A stretch of 64,000 nucleotides of DNA from Leifsonia sp. fls2-241-R2A-40a. Lineage in GTDB: Bacteria > Actinomycetota > Actinomycetes > Actinomycetales > Microbacteriaceae. The notes beneath the pieces were generated by a model. That model was not told the DNA's origin and did no database searches. It saw only the letters and a list, made by a program, of their open reading frames with translations. The stretch covers positions 2,542,001 through 2,606,000 of the forward strand of contig NZ_JARVRS010000001.1 of NCBI RefSeq assembly GCF_030209575.1. The letters are read 5' to 3'. Shown here one piece after another: positions 27,399-36,142 of this stretch. Position 1 is the first letter of the stretch. Every line of letters starts with the position of its first letter. Both the position numbers and the translations under genes were made by a program.

Positions 27399-30320
27399 AT
27401 GCGAACAGCGGGGGCGAGCACCACTCTGGTCGGGCGGGCGTCCGATCTGGAGGCGCTGAACGACGCGCTCCGCGCGGCCGTTGCGGGCGATCCGCAGGCC
27501 GTGGTGATCGGCGGCGAAGCGGGAATCGGCAAGTCCCGGCTGCTGGAGGAGTTCCTCGCCGCGAACGGATCGTCCGCCACGGTGCTTCTCGGCCGCTGCG
27601 TCGACCTGGGAGACGACGGCGCGCCCTACGCGCCGTTCGCCGCGGTGCTCCGCCGTCTGATCCAGACGGTCGGACTCGACCGGGTGCTGGAGGCGGCCGG
27701 GTCGGGGGCCGGCGTGCTGTCGGCGTTGCTGCCCGAGCTGGCGGACGAGTCCGCCGTGCCGCCTCGCACGGGCGCCGAGCGGCTCTACGAGCTGGTCACG
27801 GTGCTGCTCGAGAAGGTGTCGTCCGATCGCCCGGTGATCCTGGCGATCGAAGACCTCCAGTGGGCCGACCGGTCGACGCTCGAGCTGCTGCGCTTCATCG
27901 TGCGGATGGCCGAGGGCGGCCGGTTGCTCGTCGTGCTGACCTACCGGAGCGACGAGGTGCCCCGCGGGCATGTCCTCCGCTCGTGGCTGCCCGAACTCGA
28001 CCGCACCCGGCGGGTGACCCGCTGGGAACTGGCGCGGCTCGATCAGGCGCAGGTCGCCGAGCTGGTGGAGCAGCTGCTCGGCCGGTCGCCTGACGAGGAG
28101 TCCTTGCAGCGGGTGACGTCGCTCAGCGAGGGCGTTCCGTTCTTCGTCGAGGAGCTGGTGGGCATCGACGGCCTGCGTTCCGGCGACGACCTGCCCGAGA
28201 CGCTCCGGGAGCTGGTGCTCACCCGGTACGAACGACTGAGCGACCCGGCGCAGCGCCTGCTGCGCGTCCTCGCCGCCGGTGGCGTCTGCGTGACGCACGA
28301 CCTGCTGGCGGCCGTGTTCGAAGGCTCACCGGACGAGTTGGATGCGGCGGCGCGCGAGGCCATCACCTCCAGTCTGCTCGCAGCCGACTCGACCGAGTAC
28401 TCGTTCCGGCACGCGCTCGTGCGCGAAGCCGTCCACGCCGACCTGCTGCCGGGTGAGCGCACGCGGTTCCACACGCGGTACGCCGAGGCGCTCGAGGGGA
28501 GTCCGCAGCGCTCCGCCGTGCAGCTGTCCGCGCACTGGCTGGCCGCGCACGACGTGCGCCGCGCCTTCCTCGCCTCGCTGGAGGCGATGGAGGAGGCCAA
28601 GCGCTCCTACGCCTACGCCACCGTCGCCGCGATGGGCGACCGGGTGCTCGAACTCTGGGACAGCGTCCCCGACGCCGAGACGCTCAGCGGCCGCGACCGC
28701 GTCGCGGTCATCGCGCGGACGGCATCCGCCCTGCGCAATGCCGGCAACAACGAGCGTGCCCTCGCCCTCGTGGAGGTGGCGCTGGCCGAGACGGACGACC
28801 TCACGCCGGCCCGCCGTGCCCGGCTGCTCCGCGACAAGGCGCAGTACCTCGCCAACGTGAACCGCCCCGGGAGCGCGGCTCTGCTGGAGGAGGCGCTCGA
28901 GGTGGTTCCGCCGGAGTCGGCGCGTCCGGGTGATCCGTTGCGCCCGCAGTTGCTGACCGAACTCGCTGCGCAGCGGATGCTCGCGGGCTCCTTCGGCGCG
29001 GCGATCGAGACGGCACGTGCGGCGATCGCCGAGGCCGAGCAGGCGGCTCCGCCGATGCGTTCGATCGCGCACAACATCCTGGCCGCCTCGCTCATCGAGT
29101 ACGGCGACATCGACGAGGGGTTCGCCGAGTTCGAGATCGCGGGCGACCTCGCGGCGGGCGACGCGGGAGCGACCCTGCGCTACGCGGTCAACGCCTCCGA
29201 CGCGCTCAACTCGGTCGGGCAGTACGCGGCCGCGGTCCGACTCGCTGAGTTCGGCCTGGACCGCGCCCGGGAGCGCGGCGTGGAGCGCACCTCGGGTGTC
29301 TGGCTCGCCGCCAACACCGCGGAGCCCCTGATCGCCCTCGGCCGGTTCGAGCGCGCGGAGGAGATGCTGCGCATCGCACTGGGCTCCGACGACCGGACCG
29401 GGGTCACCGCCCAGTTGCAGCGCGCCCGCCTGTGGGTCTGGCACGGCCAGCCGCAGCGGGCGGATGCTCTGCTGCGACGCCTGCGCACCCCGCTGCGGGC
29501 CCTGGCGGAACTCGAACAGCAGACCCGGCTGACGCTCGCCCGGGTCGCCGCCGAGGTGGCGATCGCGCTGGGCGACTACGACCGCGCCTGGGCCGAGACC
29601 CGGGGCCTCGGCGCCCCGCCCTTCCGGTCGATGCCCGGCTACGACCTCCCGGTTCTCGCGGCCGCATCCCGCGCTCTCGCCGAGCTGGCCATGCGCGGCG
29701 TGGACCCCGAGACCGACATTCTGGACGTGGAGGCGGAGGCCCGACGGCTCGCGGACGTGCTCGAACCGCTGCGCACGTGGCCGACCGCGACCGTATGGGC
29801 GCCGCTCATCGACGCGGAGCTGACCACCGCGCGGGCGGCCGCCTCGCCGTCCGCCGACCGAGCCGAACGGTACGCCGAGTCCGTGGCCGCGTGGGAGCGC
29901 GCCACGGTCGCCGCCGTGGATGCGGTCGCGCCGGTCCACGTCCGGCCGTACGCCCTCCTGCGGGCCGCGCGGGTCGCTCTCGCCGCCGGCGACCGGACCC
30001 GGGCCGAGGTGCTGACCGCACAAGCGCGCACGCTGGCGGAGGAGGGCGGCATCCTGCTGCTGGTGGAGGCGGCGGATGCCCTCTCCGCCCAGCCCGTGGG
30101 ACGCTCGGCGTCGGCCGCGACCGCGCAGGGACAGCCGCTGACCGAGCGCGAGGAGCAGGTGCTCGCCCTCATCGAGCAGGGCCTGAGCAACAAGCAGATC
30201 GGCGAACGGCTCTACATCAGCGCCAAGACCGCCAGCGTGCACGTGTCTAGCATCCTGCGCAAAGTGGGCGCCTCGAGTCGCACGGAAGCGGTCTACCGCG
30301 CGTCGCGTCCCGTGCCCTGA
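27399..30320 (+). CDS. LuxR-family ATP-binding (LAL) transcriptional regulator
   Basis: 973 residues: an N-terminal AAA/STAND ATPase with Walker A GGEAGIGKS (38-46) and Walker B-like VILAIEDLQWAD, then a long TPR-like helical region (about 350-890). A C-terminal LuxR helix-turn-helix follows (about 905-965; LTEREEQVLALIEQGLSNKQIGERLYIS). LAL (large ATP-binding LuxR) proteins are activators that respond to small ligands, the best known being MalT. Neither ligand nor target can be read. ATG 27399 is used; earlier in-frame codons lie in the preceding gene. It is convergent with the DksA-like gene (6-bp gap). Confidence 0.9.
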   Translation: MRTAGASTTLVGRASDLEALNDALRAAVAGDPQAVVIGGEAGIGKSRLLEEFLAANGSSATVLLGRCVDLGDDGAPYAPFAAVLRRLIQTVGLDRVLEAAGSGAGVLSALLPELADESAVPPRTGAERLYELVTVLLEKVSSDRPVILAIEDLQWADRSTLELLRFIVRMAEGGRLLVVLTYRSDEVPRGHVLRSWLPELDRTRRVTRWELARLDQAQVAELVEQLLGRSPDEESLQRVTSLSEGVPFFVEELVGIDGLRSGDDLPETLRELVLTRYERLSDPAQRLLRVLAAGGVCVTHDLLAAVFEGSPDELDAAAREAITSSLLAADSTEYSFRHALVREAVHADLLPGERTRFHTRYAEALEGSPQRSAVQLSAHWLAAHDVRRAFLASLEAMEEAKRSYAYATVAAMGDRVLELWDSVPDAETLSGRDRVAVIARTASALRNAGNNERALALVEVALAETDDLTPARRARLLRDKAQYLANVNRPGSAALLEEALEVVPPESARPGDPLRPQLLTELAAQRMLAGSFGAAIETARAAIAEAEQAAPPMRSIAHNILAASLIEYGDIDEGFAEFEIAGDLAAGDAGATLRYAVNASDALNSVGQYAAAVRLAEFGLDRARERGVERTSGVWLAANTAEPLIALGRFERAEEMLRIALGSDDRTGVTAQLQRARLWVWHGQPQRADALLRRLRTPLRALAELEQQTRLTLARVAAEVAIALGDYDRAWAETRGLGAPPFRSMPGYDLPVLAAASRALAELAMRGVDPETDILDVEAEARRLADVLEPLRTWPTATVWAPLIDAELTTARAAASPSADRAERYAESVAAWERATVAAVDAVAPVHVRPYALLRAARVALAAGDRTRAEVLTAQARTLAEEGGILLLVEAADALSAQPVGRSASAATAQGQPLTEREEQVLALIEQGLSNKQIGERLYISAKTASVHVSSILRKVGASSRTEAVYRASRPVP

Positions 30321-30326
30321 CCCGGT

Positions 30327-30773
30327 TCAGCTCTCGACGGCGACCGCGCAGCGGATGCACAACTCGGCGGTCGGCCGCGCCCGGAGCCGGTCGACGCCGA
30401 TCGCCTCGCCGCAGCGCAGGCACACGCCGTAGGTCCCCGCGGCGATCCGGCCGAGTGCCGCATCCACCGCCACGATGTCGTGCGCCGAGTCCGACCGCAG
30501 CGCCTGCAGCCTGCTCCACTCCGACGACAGCGTCGGACCCTCCGGGTCGTGCTCGTCGTCAGCGGTCGACTCCGACCGCGACGCGAGCAGCACGCCCAGC
30601 GACTCCGCCATCCGTTGCGCCTCGGCCACGTCGCCGCGGCGCCGTTCGTGCAGCATCGCCTCCAGCTCGTCGAGCTCGTCGGCGGTGAGGACATCCACGT
30701 CTCTCACCACTGTCAGCTCTTCCGTCGCCGGCTCGTACGACCGCATCCGTTCGTCCATCCGTGCTTCGTGCAT
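30327..30773 (-). CDS. TraR/DksA-type zinc-finger protein
   Basis: 148 residues with a C-terminal four-cysteine zinc finger (C118-x2-C121-x17-C139-x2-C142) in the GVCLRCGEAIG...ELCIRC context. The coiled-coil part lies before it (DELDELEAMLHERRRGDV...). DksA proteins enter the RNA polymerase secondary channel; actinobacterial relatives are diverse and often without the acidic tip. The start at ATG 30773 is preceded by GGAGAGGA. The frame extends upstream to 31073, but that part overlaps the divergent gene at 30870. Confidence 0.85.
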   Translation of the reverse strand: MHEARMDERMRSYEPATEELTVVRDVDVLTADELDELEAMLHERRRGDVAEAQRMAESLGVLLASRSESTADDEHDPEGPTLSSEWSRLQALRSDSAHDIVAVDAALGRIAAGTYGVCLRCGEAIGVDRLRARPTAELCIRCAVAVES

Positions 30774-30869
30774 CAGTGCATCCTCTCCGATCCCCCGACC
30801 GCGCCTGATCCCGGTCAGGGTACGCCTCCCCGCCCCGATCCGGGCGAACGACTCGCGTAGGCTCAGCGG

Positions 30870-31160
30870 GTGCCCTCCTTCCGCGTGATCGTCGCCGTCG
30901 GCCGTCTGAAGCCCGGAGTGGACCCGCAGACCGTCGAGCCGGCAGCCGCCGCGGCGGCCCGCGAACTCACCGTCGTGGAAGCGTCGACCATCGACGTGGT
31001 CTCCGGCGAGGCGCGCATCACCGTCCGCTTCACAGCGGACTCGCCCCGCACCGCGCTGCGCGTCGCCGAGCACACCGTCGCCCGAATCCGCACGCTCGCG
31101 GAGACCGGCGCGTGGCGGCTCACCGAGCGCGTCGGCGGGCGCTGGTTCCGCCGGGCCTGA
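30870..31160 (+). CDS. Hypothetical 96-residue alpha/beta protein
   Basis: A compact protein beginning MPSFRVIVAVGRLKPGVDP and ending in RWFRRA. Alternating strands and helices (VEPAAAAAARELTVVEAS; ARITVRFTADSPRTALRVAEHTVARI) suggest a small ferredoxin-like fold. No family is recognised. The start is GTG 30870. It is divergent from the DksA-like gene (96-bp gap) and convergent with the glutathione peroxidase gene (27-bp gap). Confidence 0.6.
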   Translation: MPSFRVIVAVGRLKPGVDPQTVEPAAAAAARELTVVEASTIDVVSGEARITVRFTADSPRTALRVAEHTVARIRTLAETGAWRLTERVGGRWFRRA

Positions 31161-31187
31161 CGAGCCGGCGGAACGCGGAGCGCCGTG

Positions 31188-31676
31188 TCACGCCACCGCG
31201 GGCAGCGACTCCTCGATGAGGCCGACGATCGCCGGGTCGTCCGGCTCGGTCTGCGGGCGGAAGCGGTGCACCACTCCGTCGGGCGTGATGACGAACTTCT
31301 CGAAGTTCCACTTCACGCGCCCGGCCTTGCCTTCGGCATCCGGCGACTTCGTCAGCTCCTGGTAGAGCGGATGCGCGTTGCGGCCATTCAGCTTGACCTT
31401 CTCCATCATCGGGAACGTCACGCCCCAGGTGGTGGAGCAGTACTCCTTGATGGCGTCGGTCGAGCTCAGCTCCTGCAGGAACTGGTTGCTCGGGAAGCCG
31501 ACGACGGTGAAGCCACGGTCTCCGTACGTCGTCTGCAGTTCCTCGAGCTTCTCGTACTGCGGAGCGAGTCCGCAGCGAGAGGCGACGTTGACGACGAGGA
31601 TGACCTGGTCCGCGTAAGCGGAGAGGGTGGTCTGCTCGCCGTCGATGGTGTGGAAGGGGATGTCCATCACGGTCAT
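31188..31676 (-). CDS. Glutathione peroxidase-like thiol peroxidase
   Basis: A 162-residue Cys-type GPx. The peroxidatic cysteine is C35 in VNVASRCGLAPQY, and the family Gln (GFPSNQF) and Trp (VKWNFEKF) are present. Such enzymes reduce hydroperoxides, most often using thioredoxin in bacteria that lack glutathione, so thioredoxin or mycothiol systems are the likely partners here (inference). It is a single minus-strand gene 49 bp upstream of the sdaA stop codon. Confidence 0.93.
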   Translation of the reverse strand: MTVMDIPFHTIDGEQTTLSAYADQVILVVNVASRCGLAPQYEKLEELQTTYGDRGFTVVGFPSNQFLQELSSTDAIKEYCSTTWGVTFPMMEKVKLNGRNAHPLYQELTKSPDAEGKAGRVKWNFEKFVITPDGVVHRFRPQTEPDDPAIVGLIEESLPAVA

Positions 31677-31725
31677 GATCGCAGCGTATTGCGCTTCTCT
31701 CCGAAGCGCCTCGGAATCCGCGCTG

Positions 31726-33111
31726 TCAGCACTCGATGACGTTGACGGCCAGACCGCCTTCGCTGGTCTCCTTGTACTTGGTGGACATGTCCATCCCGGT
31801 CTGCCGCATCGTCTCGATCACGGTGTCGAGCGACACCAGGTGCGATCCGTCGCCGTGCAGTGCCAGGCGCGCGGCGGAGACGGCGGTGGACGAGGCGATC
31901 GCGTTGCGCTCGATGCACGGGATCTGCACCAGGCCGCCGACGGGGTCGCAGGTGAGGCCGAGGTGGTGCTCCATCGCGATCTCGGCCGCGTTCTCCACCT
32001 GTCGCGGCGTGCCGCCGAGAACCGCGCACAGCGCGCCGGCCGCCATGGCGCACGCCGAACCGACCTCCGCCTGGCAACCGCCCTCGGCGCCGGAGATCGA
32101 GGCGTTCGCCTTGAACAGGGAGCCGATCGCGGTCGCGGTCAGCAGGTACTGGCGGATGCCCTCGGCCGACGCTCCCGGGACGAAGCGGAGGTAGTAGTGC
32201 GCGACCGCGGGGACGATGCCCGCGGCGCCGTTGGTCGGGGCCGTCACCACGCGGCCGCCGGACGCGTTCTCCTCGTTCACCGCGAGGGCGAAAGCGTGCA
32301 GCCACTCGAGCGCGGTGGCGCGTCCGGGGTCGTCCTGCACGGACTCGAGGTGTTCGCGCATGCGGGCGGCACGGCGCCACACGCCCAGCCCGCCCGGCAG
32401 CGTCCCCTCGCCGGAGAGGCCGCGCGCGACGCACTCGGCCATCGCCTCCCAGATCAGGTCCAGGCGCTCCCGGGTGGCGTCCTCGCCGTGCAGCGCGACC
32501 TCGTTGCGGCGCGCGACCTCGCAGATCGGGATGCCGTCGCGGTCGCAGAGGGCGATGAGTTCGGCCGCGCTGTCGTAGGGGAGCGGATGGGCGTGCCGCG
32601 CCGCGAGGTCGGCCTCCTCGCCGTCGCGCCGGATGAACCCGCCGCCGATCGAGTAGTACGTCTCCTCGAGGAGGGGCAGCGGCGACCGCTCGCCTGCTGC
32701 ATCCCGTCCCCACGCGCGCAGCGTCAGCGCGTTGGGGTGGCCGGGAAGGCGCGTCCGCGGCTCGAAGGCGATGTCGTCCTTCGACAGCGGGATGCTGCGC
32801 CGGCCGGCGAGCAGCAGCGTCGCCCCGGGTAAGAGCTCCGACCAGGCGCCGCGCACGTCCTCGGGGCGGCAGGTCTCCGGCTGCAGTCCGCGGAGGCCCG
32901 CGATGACCGCATCCGGCGTCCCGTGCCCGATCCCCGTGGAGCCGAGCGATCCGTAGAGCGTGCAGGTGACCTGGTCGACCCGGTCGAGCATCCCCTGGTC
33001 GTCGAGGCGGGCGGCGAACACGGCGGCGGCCCGCAGGGGTCCGACAGTGTGCGAACTCGAAGGACCGATGCCGATCGAGAACAGGTCGAAGGCCGAGACG
33101 TACGCTGTCAC
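31726..33111 (-). CDS. sdaA: L-serine ammonia-lyase (L-serine dehydratase), single chain
   Basis: A 461-residue iron-sulfur L-serine deaminase (serine to pyruvate plus ammonia). Both the N-terminal SDH beta domain ([22 protein letters not shown]) and the alpha domain are fused. The alpha domain carries cysteines expected to bind the 4Fe-4S cluster ([30 protein letters not shown]). GTG 33111 follows GGAAGG and starts the conserved N-terminus. The longer frame (to 33249) runs through the intergenic palindrome region. It is a single gene, and a 19-bp palindrome lies 96 bp upstream. Confidence 0.93.
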   Translation of the reverse strand: MTAYVSAFDLFSIGIGPSSSHTVGPLRAAAVFAARLDDQGMLDRVDQVTCTLYGSLGSTGIGHGTPDAVIAGLRGLQPETCRPEDVRGAWSELLPGATLLLAGRRSIPLSKDDIAFEPRTRLPGHPNALTLRAWGRDAAGERSPLPLLEETYYSIGGGFIRRDGEEADLAARHAHPLPYDSAAELIALCDRDGIPICEVARRNEVALHGEDATRERLDLIWEAMAECVARGLSGEGTLPGGLGVWRRAARMREHLESVQDDPGRATALEWLHAFALAVNEENASGGRVVTAPTNGAAGIVPAVAHYYLRFVPGASAEGIRQYLLTATAIGSLFKANASISGAEGGCQAEVGSACAMAAGALCAVLGGTPRQVENAAEIAMEHHLGLTCDPVGGLVQIPCIERNAIASSTAVSAARLALHGDGSHLVSLDTVIETMRQTGMDMSTKYKETSEGGLAVNVIEC

Positions 33112-33206
33112 CCTTCCAGTGTATGTCGCCGGTGGCGCCGCATTTCGGCGTCGGTCCGCGCATCCGCGCACGGATCGCGCTCGGATGCCCCCGCTCGCGC
33201 GCCGAG

Positions 33207-33225
33207 TTGCGACATCATGTCGCAA
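33207..33225. promoter_or_regulatory. Perfect 19-bp palindrome, operator candidate for sdaA
   Basis: TTGCGACATcATGTCGCAA: 9-bp arms around one base. It lies 96 bp upstream of the sdaA start and 134 bp beyond the drrB stop. Arm symmetry with a single central base is usual for dimeric repressors (GntR, MarR type). It has no GC-rich stem or U-tract, so a terminator is less likely. Confidence 0.5.
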
Positions 33226-33298
33226 TTCGCCACGTTTTCGCGCATCCACTCACCACTCGATCGGGAGGCGGGCGGGGAAGACGGGCGGCGCGCACAGA

Positions 33299-33335
33299 GC
33301 GGCCGCCGCATCCCTCCGCAGGATGCGGCGGCCGC
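33299..33335 (-). terminator. Hairpin terminator after the DrrAB-type operon
   Basis: A 15-bp perfect stem (33299-33313 with 33321-33335, arms GCGGCCGCCGCATCC and complement) encloses a 7-nt loop. It begins 24 nt downstream of the drrB stop on the minus strand. No U-tract. Confidence 0.7.
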
Positions 33336-33358
33336 CGCTCACGTGACCCGGGACCGGG

Positions 33359-34177
33359 TCAGGCCTTCCGCATGTACGCCCGCACGGTGAGCGGGGCGAA
33401 CACCGCGACGATCACGGCGGCGCCGGCCAGGGCGATCCATCCGTCTACGCCGAAGGTGCCGTTATTGGCGAGATCGCGGACCGCGGTGACGAGGTGCGAT
33501 ACGGGGTTGATATTGACGAACCATTCGAGCCAGCTCGGCAGGGTGGTGGGCGAGACGAACGCGTTCGAGAAGAACGTCAACGGGAACAGCACCAGGAACG
33601 AGATGCCCTGCACGGAGCCCGCGGTGCGGGCGATCACGCCGAAGAAGGCGAAGATCCAGCTGATAGCCCAGGCGCACGCGATGACGAGAAGGGCCGCCAA
33701 GACCACGTAGCCCAGTCCCGCCGCGGGCCGATAGCCCATGAAGAAGCCGACGACGAAGGTGATCGTCGTGGCGATCGTGTACCGCAGCGTGTCTGCGAGC
33801 AAAGCGCCGGACAGCGGGGCGATTCGGGCGATCGGGAGGGACTTGAAGCGGTCGAACACGCCCTTGTCCATGTCCTCACGCAGCTGGACGCCTGTGACGA
33901 CCGAGGTGGTGATCACCGTCTGTACGAGGATTCCGGGAATGAGTTGGGGAAGGTACGCCTCGACGCTTCCTGCTAGAGCCCCGCCGAACAGGTAGGCGAA
34001 CATGACGGTGAAGATGATCGGCTGCAGCGTCACGTCGAACAGCTGCTCGGGCGTCCGCTTGATCTTCAGCAGACCGCGCCGCGCCATGGTGAGCGTGTTC
34101 GCGAGCGTCTGGCTGATGCTGACGTGGTTCTTGAGCCGTCGCTCGGACGGCGGGGTGATGGTGGCGATGGCGCTCAT
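33359..34177 (-). CDS. ABC-2 type transporter permease (DrrB-like)
   Basis: A 272-residue permease of the daunorubicin-exporter DrrB family with about six membrane helices after a cytoplasmic N-terminus. The characteristic ABC-2 segment is IIFTVMFAYLFGGALAGSVEAYLPQLIPGI, then REDMDKGVFDRFKSLPIARIAPLSG and PLTFFSNAFVSPTTLPSWLEWFVNINP. It forms an export pump with the ATPase encoded just upstream; typical cargoes are hydrophobic drugs or lipids. ATG 34177 overlaps the ATPase stop by 4 bp. It is the last gene of the operon before the hairpin. Confidence 0.92.
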   Translation of the reverse strand: MSAIATITPPSERRLKNHVSISQTLANTLTMARRGLLKIKRTPEQLFDVTLQPIIFTVMFAYLFGGALAGSVEAYLPQLIPGILVQTVITTSVVTGVQLREDMDKGVFDRFKSLPIARIAPLSGALLADTLRYTIATTITFVVGFFMGYRPAAGLGYVVLAALLVIACAWAISWIFAFFGVIARTAGSVQGISFLVLFPLTFFSNAFVSPTTLPSWLEWFVNINPVSHLVTAVRDLANNGTFGVDGWIALAGAAVIVAVFAPLTVRAYMRKA

Positions 34178-35190
34178 GCCCGGACTCCTTCCACAGTCTC
34201 GGCCTTCTCTTCTTCTGTGGACTTCTCGTCCGCCGTTTCCTCTTCGACGCCGTGGCCGGTGAGGGTGAGGAACACCTCGTCGAGCGTGGGTTTCTGCACG
34301 GACATCTCCTGCAGGTGGATGCCGGCTTCGCGGAACGTGATGAACAGGTCGGTCACGACATCCGGGTCGCGCATCGGGGCCGTGAGGCGCGAGCCTTCCG
34401 GCGAGACCACCGCATCCACGCCGAGCACCGTCTGGATGGCGCGGCGCGCGTCCTCGATGTCGGCCGGGTCGGCCAGTCGCAGCTGCAGCGACGATTCGCC
34501 GACCGAAGCCTTGAGCTCGTCGGCGGTGCCCTCGGCGACGACGCGACCGCGGTCGATGACCGCGATGCGGTCGGCGAGCTGGTCGGCCTCGTCGAGGTAT
34601 TGCGTCGTCAGCAGCACCGTGGAGCCGGTGGCGACCAGGCGGCGGATGGTGTCCCACATCTGGGAACGCGTCCGCGGGTCGAGGCCGGTGGTGGGCTCGT
34701 CGAGGAAGATCAGCGGCGGCTGCGCGATGAGGCTGGCGGCCAGGTCGAGGCGGCGGCGCATGCCGCCGGAGAACTTTTTAAGCGGGCGCCTGGCCGCATC
34801 CGTGAGCCCGAACTCCTCGAGCAGCTCCGCGGTCTTCCGCTTCGCCTCGCGGCCGCCGAGGCCGAGCAGGCGCGAGAAGATCATGAGGTTCTCGTTGGCG
34901 GACAGCGTCTCGTCGACGGAGGCGAATTGGGCTGTGACGCCGATCAGCTGGCGGACGACCTGCTGCTCCTTGCGCACGTCGTGGCCGAAGATGAGGGCCT
35001 CGCCGGCGTCCGGCTTGAGCAGGGTGGCGAGCATGGAGATGGTGGTGGTCTTGCCGGCCCCGTTGGGGCCGAGGACGCCGTAGACGGCGCCGGCGCGGAC
35101 GGTGAGGTCGACGCCGTCGACCGCACGGTTGTCGCCGAAGGTCTTGACGAGCCCGTGGGCTTCGACCGCCCATTCGGAGCTGCGAGTCAT
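34174..35190 (-). CDS. ABC-2 type transporter ATP-binding protein (DrrA-like)
   Basis: A 338-residue DrrA-type ATPase. Walker A is GPNGAGKTT (about 38-46), the signature is FSGGMRRRLDLAASL, Walker B is LIFLDEPTTGLD, and the switch region LTTQYLDEADQLADRI is present. The C-terminal extension characteristic of DrrA (RRAIQTVLGVDAVVSPEGSRL...) follows, and then an acidic tail (VEEETADEKSTEEEK). The start is ATG 35190. Its upstream region holds the ordered heptamer array, so it is likely controlled by a DNA-binding activator or repressor. Confidence 0.93.
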   Translation of the reverse strand: MTRSSEWAVEAHGLVKTFGDNRAVDGVDLTVRAGAVYGVLGPNGAGKTTTISMLATLLKPDAGEALIFGHDVRKEQQVVRQLIGVTAQFASVDETLSANENLMIFSRLLGLGGREAKRKTAELLEEFGLTDAARRPLKKFSGGMRRRLDLAASLIAQPPLIFLDEPTTGLDPRTRSQMWDTIRRLVATGSTVLLTTQYLDEADQLADRIAVIDRGRVVAEGTADELKASVGESSLQLRLADPADIEDARRAIQTVLGVDAVVSPEGSRLTAPMRDPDVVTDLFITFREAGIHLQEMSVQKPTLDEVFLTLTGHGVEEETADEKSTEEEKAETVEGVRA

Positions 35191-35240
35191 GATGGTCCTT
35201 TCCTGGTGGAAACGGTGATGTTCCGAGCGTGCCGGGGCGC

Positions 35241-35311
35241 GCTTACATCGCACTTACGTCGCGCTTACAGCGGCCGGGAGCCGGTGTAAGCGCATGTGAG
35301 CGGGCGTAAGC
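35241..35311 (-). promoter_or_regulatory. Two-sided heptamer array upstream of the exporter operon
   Basis: Three direct heptamers occur at 11-bp steps: GCTTACA (35241), ACTTACG (35252), GCTTACA (35263). Facing them are three inverted heptamers at 10-bp steps: TGTAAGC (35285), TGTGAGC (35295), CGTAAGC (35305). Heptamers repeated each 11 bp are the classic binding layout of SARP activators. The array lies about 50 bp before the DrrA start. Confidence 0.7.
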
Positions 35312-35356
35312 GGGTGGATGCGGCGGTGCGGCCCGGCGGTCGCTCAGGCCGTACGG

Positions 35357-35866
35357 TCAGGCCGCGTGCCGGGCGGACGCCAGCACGGCCGGCCGGTCGA
35401 CACCGGCGATGGTGAGTGCGCGGGGGAGCGTTCCGAGCTCGAGTCCCATCAGCGCGGTCAGCAGGTCGAGCTCGGTCGTGCGCTGGCGGTGGTTGGCTGT
35501 GCCGACGCGGTGCGCCCGCGTGAGCGCCTCCTTGAAGGACGCCCCCCAGCGCGGCCGCGCCACGCGGGTCGCGGCCGTCAGTCGCTCGGCGGGAGCGGGA
35601 GTGACGCCGGCGACGCGCAGGCTGGCCGCGCGTTCGCCGTCGAGGGCGGCCCCGAGTCCGTCCGGGTCGAGTCCGGCGCCCGCGAGCGCCGAGCGGATGG
35701 GTGCGCTGCCTTCCCGGGACAGCGCGAGCAGCACATGCTCGGCCTCGACCAGAGTCGAGTTGCGGAGCTGGGCCTCGGTGATGGACCGGACGACGAGTGC
35801 GCGCAGCGCGCGCGACAGCGGCTGGCCGGGCACGTTCGCCGTGCCGTTGTGGTGGATGTCAGACAT
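35357..35866 (-). CDS. Clp N-terminal domain protein
   Basis: A 169-residue protein containing two Clp repeat motifs (LSRALRALVVRSITEAQLRNSTLVEAEHVLLALSREG, and a second half with FKEALTRAHRVGTANHRQRTTELDLLTALMGLE). This is the ClpA/ClpC-N fold without an ATPase domain. Stand-alone versions are thought to be adaptor or substrate-recognition proteins; their role is unproven. The start overlaps the upstream HTH gene by 8 bp, and the pair recurs in actinobacteria (from general knowledge). A chaperone or adaptor function is inference. Confidence 0.88.
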   Translation of the reverse strand: MSDIHHNGTANVPGQPLSRALRALVVRSITEAQLRNSTLVEAEHVLLALSREGSAPIRSALAGAGLDPDGLGAALDGERAASLRVAGVTPAPAERLTAATRVARPRWGASFKEALTRAHRVGTANHRQRTTELDLLTALMGLELGTLPRALTIAGVDRPAVLASARHAA

Positions 35867-36098
35867 TGCGTCTCCTCAGTTCGATCCCGGCGGCGGCCAC
35901 GCGGCGCAGGTGCTTCTTGTGGACCGCCTGCCGGGTGATTCCGAGCGCGTCGGCGATCTGCGTCCAGGTCCACCCCTCGCGGAGCGCGCGCTCGACCTCG
36001 GCGTCTTCGAGCCGGTCGGCGAGTTCGCGGAGCGCGACGACGGCAGCGAGACCGTCGGCGACGCCTCCGACCGGGTCCGGGAACGGTGTGGGGTTCAT
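35859..36098 (-). CDS. Small helix-turn-helix DNA-binding protein
   Basis: 79 residues. The C-terminal half carries a helix-turn-helix (REGWTWTQIADALGITRQAVHKKHLRR), and the N-terminal half is an acidic helix pair. It is cotranslated with the Clp-N protein. A near-consensus promoter (TTGACA, 16 bp, TATAGT) sits directly upstream and its -10 is covered by a perfect palindrome, so autorepression is likely. The start ATG 36098 is about at the predicted transcription start, hence probably a leaderless mRNA. The family name is not certain. Confidence 0.85.
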   Translation of the reverse strand: MNPTPFPDPVGGVADGLAAVVALRELADRLEDAEVERALREGWTWTQIADALGITRQAVHKKHLRRVAAAGIELRRRNV

Positions 36099-36100
36099 GC

Positions 36101-36118
36101 AAGCAACTATAGTTGCTT
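36101..36118. promoter_or_regulatory. Operator palindrome of the HTH/Clp-N operon
   Basis: AAGCAACTATAGTTGCTT is a perfect 18-bp palindrome covering the -10 hexamer. A half-site AGTTGCTA recurs at 36138-36145, within the end of the upstream gene. It is the natural binding site for the protein encoded immediately downstream. Confidence 0.65.
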
Positions 36119-36133
36119 AATTAGACTTGTCAA
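36106..36133 (-). promoter_or_regulatory. Promoter of the HTH/Clp-N operon
   Basis: On the reverse strand TTGACA (36133-36128) and TATAGT (36111-36106) are separated by 16 bp, the best consensus match I noticed here. Predicted transcription start is about 36099, one base before the start ATG. Confidence 0.7.
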
Positions 36134-36142
36134 CCGAAGTTG

